A DNA stretch of 64,000 nucleotides from VXRJ01 sp965246995 (GTDB lineage: Bacteria; Acidobacteriota; Vicinamibacteria; Vicinamibacterales; UBA8438): assembly GCA_965246995.1 (NCBI GenBank), contig OZ252008.1:1054001-1118000 (forward strand). The letters run 5' to 3'. Positions 1-7,238 of the stretch are shown here, piece after piece (position 1 is the stretch's first letter; each line of letters opens with the position of its first letter). The translations under genes and the position numbers were made by a program. The notes beneath the pieces are model-generated. The model worked only from the letters and a program-made list of their open reading frames with translations. It did not search any database and was not told the origin of the DNA.

Positions 1-106
1 TCCGGACGGCCACCTGTTGTCGGTGTTTGGCCCGGCGTGACCCCGGCGCCCGCCAAGACGTAGTAGCATGGCCCGGTCCATGGCGGTTCTCAGGAGGCTG
101 GTATAC
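1..106. other. Left edge, no assignable gene
   Basis: All three forward frames are short here; one ends in a double stop at 61-66 (TAG TAG), so the end of an upstream plus-strand gene may lie here, but too little is present to name it. An AGGAGG at 92-97 is the ribosome binding site of the next gene. Confidence 0.4.
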
Positions 107-1129
107 GTGCGCCGATCATTCCCCGTCGTCCGAACTCTTCACTCTGTCCGGATCCTGTGTGCGCTCGTCGCCCTGCTGGTGCCGCTCGCCGCGTGCGGTG
201 GGGGTGGCGGCGGCGACCCCGGCGGGTCGGACGCGCCGTCCCGCCAGTTCCTCAGCCTGGGCTCGGCTCCGGCTGGCGGTGCGTTCTTCGTTGTCGGCAG
301 CGCACTGGCCGAAGTGGTGAACGAGGCGGGCGCTTCCTTCGGCTACAGCGTCACCGCCGAGGCAACAAGCGGGTCGCAGGAGAACATCCGCCGACTGTTG
401 AGCGGCGAACTCGACTTCGCACTGTCGAACGCGGCGATCACCTACTTCGCGGTGCGGGGCAGCGAGGGCTGGGACCGCGCCTATCCGGTCCGATCGGTCA
501 TGACCCTCGCGCCCAATGTCGCGCTGTTCGTCACGCAGGCGTCCTCCGGCATTGCGAGCATCGACGACCTGCGCGACCGGCGCGTCACCGTCGGGCCGGC
601 GGGGGCCGGGTTCGAGTATTTCGTGGAACGGCTACTCGAGGCGCACGGCGTCACGTACGACGACTTCTCACCTCTCAACGCGACACAGCAAGCGGCGGTC
701 GACATGCTGACCGACGGATCCGCCGACGTAACGTTCCTGGGTGGCGCGGTGCCTACCGCGTCGATTACGCAGGCGGCCGCCTCGATGGATATCACCTTCA
801 TTCCGTTCGGTGAGACGGAGCGGCAACAGTTGATCGACGAGTACCTCTTTTTCCGTCCGGCGACGATCCCGGCGGAAACATACCGCGGCCAGACCGATCC
901 GTTCGAGGGGCTCGATGTCGGCTCCATGCACCTGATTGCGTCGGCCGACGCGACGGATGAACTCGTCTACAACGTGACGAAGCTGCTCTACGAAAACCGG
1001 ACGCTGGTCGTCGAGAAGCACGCCGCGGGCCGCGCCATCAACCCCAACAACGTGGTGCGCGACACCGGGACGGAATTCCATCCCGGGGCGATTCGCTTCT
1101 ACCAGGAAGCGGGGATCTGGCCGCAGTAG
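107..1129 (+). CDS. TAXI-family TRAP transporter solute-binding lipoprotein
   Basis: Periplasmic substrate-binding component of a tripartite ATP-independent transporter of the TAXI (TRAP-associated extracytoplasmic immunogenic) type. I choose the GTG at 107 instead of the ATG at 68 because a strong AGGAGG lies 9 nt upstream and it gives a compact signal peptide with an LAAC lipobox (Cys at residue 30) followed by a Gly-rich linker. The mature part reads like a TAXI protein: the 'AGGAFFVVGSALAEVVNE' start, a 'TSGSQENIRRL' stretch and a later 'VGPAGAGFEYF' loop. About 340 residues, usual for the family. The permease gene begins 8 nt after the stop, so the two are one operon. The substrate cannot be read from the sequence; the family usually takes up organic acids or amino acids driven by Na+ or H+. 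Confidence 0.9.
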   Translation: MRRSFPVVRTLHSVRILCALVALLVPLAACGGGGGGDPGGSDAPSRQFLSLGSAPAGGAFFVVGSALAEVVNEAGASFGYSVTAEATSGSQENIRRLLSGELDFALSNAAITYFAVRGSEGWDRAYPVRSVMTLAPNVALFVTQASSGIASIDDLRDRRVTVGPAGAGFEYFVERLLEAHGVTYDDFSPLNATQQAAVDMLTDGSADVTFLGGAVPTASITQAAASMDITFIPFGETERQQLIDEYLFFRPATIPAETYRGQTDPFEGLDVGSMHLIASADATDELVYNVTKLLYENRTLVVEKHAAGRAINPNNVVRDTGTEFHPGAIRFYQEAGIWPQ

Positions 1130-1137
1130 AGCGCGCC

Positions 1138-3108
1138 GTGCCTCAGTCCCAGCTCTCCCGCGACTCTCGGTTCCTGGCAAGTAGCGCGCTAGGTGTCCTT
1201 CTGTGCGTGTTCACGCTGGTCGAGGTGAACTACCCCCTGCTGGCGCCACAGAGCCGCCTGGCGTTCTTTGCGCTGGCGGGGCTTGCCCTGTGCTTCCTGC
1301 ATGTCCCGATCCACCCGAAGCTGAAGGAGCATCCGCTTGCGCGCGCCAGTGACGTCGTGCTCGCGATTCTGGCCACCGCCTGCTGCGGCTACGTGGTCGT
1401 GCAGACCGATCCGTTGTTCGAAGCGTGGTGGATCGACGGACAGACGCTCGGGAACCGCGCCGGCTTCGAGACCGCGCTGGACACCGCGATAGGACTCGCC
1501 GGACTGCTGCTGGTGATCGAGGCGGCCCGCCGGGCGCTCGGTCTCGCGCTGCCGTTGCTGGCGGGAACGTTCATACTGTACGCCCTGTTCGGCGCGGGGC
1601 TGCCCGACTGGCTCTTCCCCCACCGCGGCTACACGGTATCGCGCATCGTCGCGCAGACCTTCCTCCACAGCCAGGGTGTCTTCGGGGTGGCGCTGAACGT
1701 GATGTTCACGTACGTCTTCCTCTTCGTCATCTTCGGTGCATTCCTCGAGGCGACCGGCGCTACCCGCTTCATCGTCGACTTTGCCGAACGGGTCTTCGGC
1801 CGGAGTTCGGGCGGTCCGGCAAAGGTGGCGGTCCTGAGCAGCGGCCTGATGGGTTCGCTCTCGGGCAGCGCCGTCGCGAACACCGCAACCACCGGGACGT
1901 TCACCATCCCGATGATGCGCAGCGCCGGGTTCCGGCCGGTGACAGCGGCCGGCATCCAGGCGGCGGCGAGCTCAGGCGGGGCGCTCATGCCGCCGGTGAT
2001 GGGAGCGGGCGCCTACATGATGCTGGAGATCATCGAGCCGCCCGTGACCTACCTGGAGATAATTCGGGCGGCGCTCATACCCGCTCTGCTGTATTACCTC
2101 TCGCTGCTCATGATCGTGCATCTCCACGCCAAGCGCATGTCGAGCGCGACCGCTGGCGCTCCCGCCCGGTCGGCAGCACTCAGCGCGGGCACGGAAACTG
2201 AACCCGAGATCTCCCGGGCGGCCGGGATCGTCTTCGGGGCTGCGCTCGCCAGCCTCATCGTGTTCCTGCTGCTGGGCTATACCGCGTTCCGCGCCGTCAC
2301 GCTCTCCCTGGCGGCGATCGTCCTGGTCAGCAGCTTGAACCAGGCGACCCGCCTCAATTGGCGCTTCACGCTCCGAAGCCTCGCGACCGCCGCGCGGGGG
2401 GTAGTTCCGCTCGTGGCCGCCGCGGCATGCGTCGGCATCATCATCGGCATCGTCACGCTGACCGGCGTCGGCACGCGGCTTCCGGCAACGATTATCCCGC
2501 TCGCCGAGCAGAGCCTGTTTCTTGCACTGGTGCTGATCATGGTCTCGTCGATCATTCTCGGCATGGGATTGCCCTCAGCTGTCTGTTACCTGCTGATGGC
2601 GACGTTGATCGGTCCGGTGCTGGGCAATCTCGGGGTGATCCCGCTCGCCGCGCACCTGTTCATCTTCTACTTCGGAATGATGTCGATGGTAACGCCACCA
2701 GTGGCACTTGCCGCCTACGCCGCGTCGTCGATCGCCGACACGCGCATCATGCCAACGGCATTCGCGGCATTCCGCTTCGCGCTGGTCGGTTTCACGCTTC
2801 CCTACATGTTCATCTACCGGCCGGAACTGCTCATGTTGACCGCGTCCGGCGAACCGGCGGGCTGGCTGGAAATGCTACTCCCGGTCGCCATCGCCACCCT
2901 CGGCGTAGGCTGCTTCGCGGCCGGCATCGCCGGTCAACTGCGCGCGCCACTCAGCCTGTCCCTCCGCCTCGCGGTATTCGTCGCCGCCGCGCTGCTCCTC
3001 GCGCCCGGACCGACCGCGACCCTCGCAGGCGTCGCGCTGCCGCTCTTCGACCTCGCCGGTATTGCGGTGTTCGGCATCGCGCTTTCCCTCAACCGTCCGG
3101 CGGCATGA
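1138..3108 (+). CDS. TRAP transporter fused permease (4TM-12TM)
   Basis: Membrane component of the TAXI-type TRAP transporter, 656 residues, in which the small DctQ-like and large DctM-like subunits are one polypeptide. Hydrophobic helices fill the protein; the core carries the 'SSGLMGSLSGSAVANTATTG' stretch (about residues 234-253) and a second 'LGMGLPSAVCYLLMA' repeat half, both typical of the DctM/YiaN permease family. GTG start at 1138, 8 nt after the binding protein stop, with no strong ribosome site, suggesting translational coupling. The last 100 residues form extra hydrophobic helices, as in the DUF3394-type C-terminal extension of fused permeases; that assignment is tentative. Confidence 0.9.
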   Translation: MPQSQLSRDSRFLASSALGVLLCVFTLVEVNYPLLAPQSRLAFFALAGLALCFLHVPIHPKLKEHPLARASDVVLAILATACCGYVVVQTDPLFEAWWIDGQTLGNRAGFETALDTAIGLAGLLLVIEAARRALGLALPLLAGTFILYALFGAGLPDWLFPHRGYTVSRIVAQTFLHSQGVFGVALNVMFTYVFLFVIFGAFLEATGATRFIVDFAERVFGRSSGGPAKVAVLSSGLMGSLSGSAVANTATTGTFTIPMMRSAGFRPVTAAGIQAAASSGGALMPPVMGAGAYMMLEIIEPPVTYLEIIRAALIPALLYYLSLLMIVHLHAKRMSSATAGAPARSAALSAGTETEPEISRAAGIVFGAALASLIVFLLLGYTAFRAVTLSLAAIVLVSSLNQATRLNWRFTLRSLATAARGVVPLVAAAACVGIIIGIVTLTGVGTRLPATIIPLAEQSLFLALVLIMVSSIILGMGLPSAVCYLLMATLIGPVLGNLGVIPLAAHLFIFYFGMMSMVTPPVALAAYAASSIADTRIMPTAFAAFRFALVGFTLPYMFIYRPELLMLTASGEPAGWLEMLLPVAIATLGVGCFAAGIAGQLRAPLSLSLRLAVFVAAALLLAPGPTATLAGVALPLFDLAGIAVFGIALSLNRPAA

Positions 3109-3129
3109 TATCGCCCGGTCGAGGTCTGC

Positions 3130-4001
3130 ATGGACTTCGACACGTACGACCTCGACGGCGACATCTACACGGACGGGGTCATCCCGGAAGAGTTGGTGGA
3201 CAGCTGCCCGCACTACCGCCGGGAGATGCGTGGCGCCACCCCGCCCTGTGGCACGTGGGTCGCGATCTGCGGCACGGACATCGTTCGAACCAACGACGGA
3301 TTCCTCGTGCTGGAGGACAACCTGCGTGTGCCGTCGGGCGTGTCATACATGATCGCCAACCGGAGAGCGGTCAAATCCAACCTCCGCCGCCTCTATCGTC
3401 GCTGTCACGTCCGCGAGGTGGAGAACTACGGCCAACTGCTCCGGGACACGCTGATCGAACTTGTGCCGGAGGGCCACCCCGAGCCCTGCCTCGCGCTGCT
3501 GACACCCGGCATTTACAACTCGGCGTACTACGAGCACCTCTTCCTGGCGCGCGAGATCGGCGCCGACCTGGTCGAAGGCCGAGACCTCCTGATCCGCGAC
3601 GGTCACGTCTACATGCGGACACGGAGGGGCTGCGACATATCGACGTGATTTACCGTCGCGTGGACGACGACTTCCTCGATCCGGAGGTCTTCCGGTCCGA
3701 TTCGATGCTGGGAGTACCCGGCCTGATGGAGGCATACCGGCTGGGAAACGTCGCCCTGGCGAACGTGCCGACGAGGCTCTGTCGCCGGCCGGAAGATCTC
3801 GAGTACACGCTGGACAACCTGGAGGATCTGATCGTCAAGCGGGTTGGCGACCGTTCGTGTTGCGGGGACGGCAGACCCGGATCGTGCCGGGCGCGTTCTG
3901 CCGCGTGGCGCTCCGCCGCGGCAGTATCGTGGTGAACTCGAGCCAGGGGGGGAGGCGGCAAGGACGTCTGGGTGCTTGACGACGCCAGCGTCGAGCGCTG
4001 A
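3130..4001 (+). pseudogene. Circularly permuted ATP-grasp protein, degraded
   Basis: Remnant of a CP_ATPgrasp (DUF404/DUF407-type) protein, normally about 470 residues. The N-terminal roughly 100-130 residues are missing: the reading begins at a 'DIYTDGVIPEELV' stretch just after the TRAP permease. The core 'VLEDNLRVPSGVSYMIANRR' is intact. A frameshift consistent with loss of one base lies near 3619-3621 (frame ends at 3648 while the homologous reading continues as 'HIDVIYRRVDDDFLDP'). About 40 residues are lost between 'LGNVALAN' and 'NVPT' (near 3760). A larger segment is lost after 'VKRVG' (near 3848), joining to 'RPFVLRG', and the family C-terminus 'RVALRRGSIVVNSSQGG' follows in a third frame with one extra G in the run at 3946-3952, ending at TGA 3999-4001. 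Family members sit next to alpha-E genes, as here. Confidence 0.85.
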
Positions 4002-4011
4002 GCGGGATCAC

Positions 4012-4566
4012 ATGCTGTCACGCAGCGCCGAAGGGCTCTACTGGACCGGCCGCTATCTGGAACGAACCGACCATCTCTCCCGCCTGCTTCGGGAGCAGGT
4101 AGAGACGCTGGTTGATCGTCCGCTGCGTGAAATCCACTTCGGTTGGCGGCGGATCTACGGCGCGCTCGGCCGCGTGCCGCCCGGCGCAAACGTCGGTCTG
4201 GGCGGTACCGATGACGACTTCACCCTGGCCGATGCATTCACGCTGGCGGACGACCTGACTTTTGAGCGGTCGAACATCGATTCGGTCTGGAACGGTTTCT
4301 CGATGACGCGCGAGAACGCGCGGCAGATGCGCCACTGCATCAGCGCCGAATTCTGGAGTTCGCTCAACCTGGCGTGGCTCCGTCTGAAGTCTCAACGCAT
4401 CGAGCAGATCTGGAAGACGGCGCCCGAGACGTTCTACCTGGAGGTGTCGCGGGAGATCGACACGCTGGATGGTGTCGCCGCCACGACGATGTACCGCGAC
4501 GACGGATGGCGCTTCCTCGAACTGGGCCGTTATACGGAACGGGCCATTCTGATGCTCGCACTGCTA
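4012..4566 (+). pseudogene. Alpha-E (DUF403) domain protein, 5' part, split by insertions
   Basis: First 185 codons of an alpha-E domain protein: 'LSRSAEGLYWTGRYLERTDH' at the N-terminus is the family signature (it is partly repeated as 'LELGRYTERA' near the break). The frame is intact up to codon CTA at 4564-4566, where a MITE and an IS630 element are inserted. The rest of the gene resumes in phase at 5943. Joining 4566 to 5943 recreates CTG-CTA-GTG-GCG-CAT and a continuous frame of 328 residues, close to the family length of about 310. Left alone, this part runs on into the MITE and stops at 4608. The family is a companion of circularly permuted ATP-grasp and transglutaminase-like proteins; biochemical role is not established. 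Confidence 0.9.
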
Positions 4567-4728
4567 GGAGCCCGTGGTGAAACCCCCGCGTCGCACCGAG
4601 AGCGGTGAGGCGCCCGACTGACAAGGCGCGACGAGGGAGCATATTGGCCCGTATGAGACCGAGGAGCAACGCCGTTCAGGCGGGATGCATCGCCGCTCGA
4701 ATGTAGCGGGGGTTTCACCACGGGCTCC
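4567..4728. mobile_element. 162-bp MITE-like element with long terminal inverted repeats, TA target
   Basis: Perfect 26-bp inverted repeats (counting the shared CTAG) lie at 4564-4589 and 4706-4731; the element proper begins GGAGCCCGTGG and ends with its complement. It is flanked by TA at 4565-4566 and 4729-4730, and both flanks read CTAG. The interior has no coding capacity. It sits at the point where the alpha-E gene is interrupted and directly abuts the IS630 element, sharing the TA at 4729-4730. Its ends do not match the ends of that IS, so the transposase that moves it is not evident in this window. A diverged single arm is found at 29317-29352. Confidence 0.8.
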
Positions 4729-4738
4729 TAGTGGTCCG

Positions 4739-5434
4739 TCACGTCATAATCTTCGGATATACGGACTTGAGTTTACAGCGCGCATCGTCGACCTTCATCT
4801 GCCAGTCCACGCCGCGTTGCCTGCCATTGACGTCGGTGGACCACGCCGACACTTCGTCGTGGAGCGTCTTGAGTTCGCCGATGCGACGCCGGCGAAGGCA
4901 TTGGCGCGTCATCGAGCTCAGTTCGTTCTCCGCGATGTTCAGCCAACTCCCGTGTTTCGGCGTGTGGCAGAACTCGATGCGACGAACCAGTTGCCGTGCC
5001 CGGGTCGGCTCGAACACTTCGTAGAAGGCGCCCTTCGTGTGCGTGTTGAGGTTGTCGCTCACCAAGGTGATCTTCTCGCATTCGGCGTAGCGTCCTTCCA
5101 GCAGGCCGGCGACCTCCAGCGCCCAGTCCACCTTCGTGCGCCGGGCCCGGGCCGTCGCCTGCCGCCAACCCGCCAGCGGTTCGCTGAACAGGAAGACCGA
5201 GGCCGTGCCGGCCCGTTCGTACTCGTAGTCGACACGCCGGGGACGCTTCTTCGTGGCCGCCATCGGCGGGCGGGTTTCCTTGACCAACTGCACCGGCTGC
5301 TCGTCCATGCACACGACGGGACAATCCGGATCGTAGGGTTTCTGATACAGATCCAAGACCTGTTCCATGTTCGCCACGAACTCGGCATCGGCCTGCGGCG
5401 GGATCACCCAGTACTCGATTTTCCGCTGCGTCAT
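4739..5434 (-). CDS. IS630-family transposase, catalytic half (OrfB, DDE)
   Basis: 231-residue downstream frame from the ATG at 5434-5432, which overlaps the OrfA stop as ATGA. It begins 'MTQRKIEYWVIPPQADAEFV', continuing the family sequence. The DDE triad is visible: Asp in 'VVCMDEQPVQL', Asp in 'ITLVSDNLNTH', and Glu in 'HGSWLNIAENELSSM'. It runs almost to the IS end. It could be made by -1 frameshift as an OrfAB fusion, by re-initiation at the overlapping ATG, or both; the fused product would be the normal transposase. Confidence 0.85.
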   Translation of the reverse strand: MTQRKIEYWVIPPQADAEFVANMEQVLDLYQKPYDPDCPVVCMDEQPVQLVKETRPPMAATKKRPRRVDYEYERAGTASVFLFSEPLAGWRQATARARRTKVDWALEVAGLLEGRYAECEKITLVSDNLNTHTKGAFYEVFEPTRARQLVRRIEFCHTPKHGSWLNIAENELSSMTRQCLRRRRIGELKTLHDEVSAWSTDVNGRQRGVDWQMKVDDARCKLKSVYPKIMT

Positions 5435-5877
5435 GCCGTTTTTTTCAGCGTCCGCCGGATGGTTTCGTGGCTGATCGACTCGACGACCCCCAACTCGACG
5501 ACCCGGCGCGCCAACAGGCGCAACGACCAGTTCGCGTAGCCCTTCGGGGGCGGCCCCAGACGCAGGGCGATGACCTGGGACTCCTGTTCGCCGTCGAGCA
5601 GCTTCTCGACCGGGGGTGATTCGCGTCGTTTTCGCTCCAGCGCCTGTTCGAAGCCTTTCAGCACGCACCGTTGGCGAATGTTCTCGACCGTCTTGGTGCG
5701 GCACGAAAAGGCCTCGGCGACCCGCTGGTCGGTCCACGCCGGCCCGTCCGCATCGGCCTTCAAGAGAATCTGCGCGCGGCGCACTTTCTCGCTGCTCCCG
5801 TTGAGCTTGCGGACCGTCTGTTGACAGACCTCGCGTTCCTGGGCTGTGAGTCGAACGATGTACCTCTTTTGCGGCAT
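5431..5877 (-). CDS. IS630-family transposase, N-terminal half (OrfA, HTH)
   Basis: 148-residue upstream frame starting at 'MPQKRYIVRLTAQEREVCQQ'. It contains paired helix-turn-helix-like regions ('WTDQRVAEAFSCRTKTVENI' and 'WSLRLLARRVVELGVVESIS'), the DNA-binding half of IS630 transposases, and ends 'RRTLKKTA' at a TGA (5433-5431). The last codons contain a run of seven A (minus strand) where a -1 slip would join it to OrfB. A longer N-terminus to 5910 is open but lacks family similarity that I can see. Confidence 0.85.
   Translation of the reverse strand: MPQKRYIVRLTAQEREVCQQTVRKLNGSSEKVRRAQILLKADADGPAWTDQRVAEAFSCRTKTVENIRQRCVLKGFEQALERKRRESPPVEKLLDGEQESQVIALRLGPPPKGYANWSLRLLARRVVELGVVESISHETIRRTLKKTA
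5439..5445 (-). other. A7 slippery heptamer for -1 frameshift in the IS630 transposase
   Basis: The minus strand reads CTG AAA AAA ACG GCA TGA at the end of OrfA. The A AAA AAA heptamer is a classical -1 slippage site; a slip gives '...TLKKNGMTQRKIEYWV', which keeps the homologous sequence without a gap. The OrfA stop comes two codons after the run. No stimulatory hairpin was assessed. Confidence 0.7.
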
Positions 5878-5942
5878 GGAAACTCTCTCGGTTCGAGACG
5901 AGCTCCCCAATAGTCCTAATGTTTATTGATGGCACAGCACTA

Positions 5943-6374
5943 GTGGCGCATCTCGAGACTGCGCGCCGGCAGGCCAACGTGAATGCGCCGCTGGCCGAAG
6001 ACAGTTGGTCGAGCCTGCTGCGTGTCTGCCAGGCAGTTGACGCCTACCGTCGGCGCCACGGTGTCAAGATTCGGCCGACACGGGTCATCGATCTCCTGGT
6101 GAACGACCCGCGGCTCCCGCGGTCGCTCTGCCACGCGTTCTCGATGGCAACTGCAGAGTTGCACGCGTTACCGATCGGTCCCGGGCCCACGGCCGAGGCG
6201 CGGCAGCTCGCGACGCAGGCAGGCGCCGAACTGCGGAGCGGCTGGCCGGATGGACTTGATCTCGATGCACGGGAAGTACGACTGCGCGCCGTGCAGAGTG
6301 AGTACCTGGCGTTCGACGATCTCGTCATGGCCGCCCACATCAGGTACGAGGTCGACGGCGCGCCCGTGCGTTGA
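5943..6374 (+). pseudogene. Alpha-E (DUF403) domain protein, 3' part
   Basis: Distal 143 codons of the split alpha-E gene, beginning GTG-GCG-CAT right after the IS target TA (5941-5942). It reads 'VAHLETARRQANVNAPLAED', then 'SSLLRVCQAVDAYRRRHG' and 'VIDLLVNDPRLPRSLCHAF', which match the C-terminal helical part of alpha-E proteins. The frame is open back to 5919 inside the IS only by chance. The stop is TGA at 6372-6374. Confidence 0.88.
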
Positions 6375-6403
6375 CGCGGCGGCGGGAGGGAGCGGTGCGA
6401 CGT

Positions 6404-6742
6404 TCAGACGGTCTGGCTGGCGTCGGCGCGCGATGACTTGATCGGGATGATCTGATCGAAGCCGCTGATCCGGAACACTTCTTCTATGTGATCCTTCATC
6501 TCGCACAGGACCAGCTTGCCGCTGGTCGCCTGCAGCTTCTTGGCGGCGATCAGGAGCACGCGCATGCCGGAACTGCTGATGAACGTCAGGCGGCTGAAGT
6601 CGACGATCAGGTGATGTTCGCCACCTCCGATGCGCTCCATGACAACGGATTCAAACGAACGGGCGTTCGCGCTGTCCAAACGTCCAACGGGCAGGAGCAC
6701 CAGTGCGGTGCCATCCCGTTCTTCTGCCACTTCAATATTCAT
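6404..6742 (-). CDS. STAS-domain anti-anti-sigma factor (RsbV/SpoIIAA-like)
   Basis: 112-residue single STAS domain. The phosphorylatable serine region is 'RLTFISSSGMRVLL' (about residues 51-64), the conserved site in SpoIIAA/RsbV proteins. It is the last gene of a three-gene minus-strand operon behind the RsbW-like kinase (36 bp gap) and the SpoIIE phosphatase. In the known partner-switch the kinase phosphorylates this protein to inactivate it, and the phosphatase restores it. The partner regulated downstream is not in the window. The C-terminal tail 'SSRADASQTV' is probably disordered. Confidence 0.92.
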   Translation of the reverse strand: MNIEVAEERDGTALVLLPVGRLDSANARSFESVVMERIGGGEHHLIVDFSRLTFISSSGMRVLLIAAKKLQATSGKLVLCEMKDHIEEVFRISGFDQIIPIKSSRADASQTV

Positions 6743-6778
6743 CGATACACCTTCGGAACCAGTTGGGTAACGGCGCTG

Positions 6779-7219
6779 TCAGTCTGCTGCCGATCCCGGC
6801 GTCCGCTGCAGGTCATGCTCAAGTGTCAAACAGTTTCGGCCATCCACGAACTCGTAGCGGATCCGGTTGGCGAACGTCTTCACCAAGTGCAGACCCAAAC
6901 CACCCACCTGGCGATCCACGAGTGATGACGTCAGATCGGGGTTGGTATCGACCGTCGGATCGAACGGCGCTCCGTTGTCCTCGACCGTCATTACCAATGT
7001 GTCGGCCTCGACGTGCAGGCTGATATCGATCCGGGGCTCCCCGACACCGGTGAACCCATGCATGACAAAGTTGGTGATCAACTCGTCGAGCGCCAGATTG
7101 ACGATGAACACGATTGGCTCCGGTAATCTGCTGGCGTCCCCATACTCCTCCACCATGCGCGACAGGTTGGGTAATTCGGTCACCCGGGGCACCATGGAGA
7201 CATGGAGCGCGTCGGGCAT
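6779..7219 (-). CDS. RsbW-like serine kinase / ATP-binding anti-sigma-type protein
   Basis: 146 residues with a HATPase_c_2 fold. N box 'LALDELITNFVMHG' (about residues 41-54), G1 box 'VEDNGAPFDP', and 'GGLGLHLVKTFANRIRYEF' G2 region are all present, so ATP binding is likely. Located between the SpoIIE phosphatase (19 bp upstream) and the STAS protein. Proteins of this type bind and phosphorylate the STAS partner, or hold a sigma factor or other target. No sigma gene is adjacent, so the target must be elsewhere or non-sigma. Confidence 0.9.
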   Translation of the reverse strand: MPDALHVSMVPRVTELPNLSRMVEEYGDASRLPEPIVFIVNLALDELITNFVMHGFTGVGEPRIDISLHVEADTLVMTVEDNGAPFDPTVDTNPDLTSSLVDRQVGGLGLHLVKTFANRIRYEFVDGRNCLTLEHDLQRTPGSAAD

Positions 7220-7238
7220 CGCGGAATCCTAACACGAG

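Larger units (their letters stand above)
4731..5940 (-). mobile_element. IS630-family insertion sequence (1210 bp)
   Basis: The element is bounded by TA dinucleotides at 4729-4730 and 5941-5942, the target duplication typical of IS630/Tc1-mariner elements, in CTAG contexts. The ends are imperfect inverted repeats: reading inward both start CTAGTG, with further scattered matches over about 29 bp. It contains a two-frame DDE transposase on the minus strand. The insertion interrupts the alpha-E gene; removal of 4567-5942 (MITE, IS and one TA copy) restores that reading frame exactly. Length and gene layout fit the family; catalytic residues look intact, so the copy may be active. Confidence 0.88.

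Noticed and set aside
4685..5539. Plus-strand open frame across the IS630 element
   Set aside because: It is the shadow of the transposase frames on the minus strand; the residues are Arg/His-rich without family similarity.
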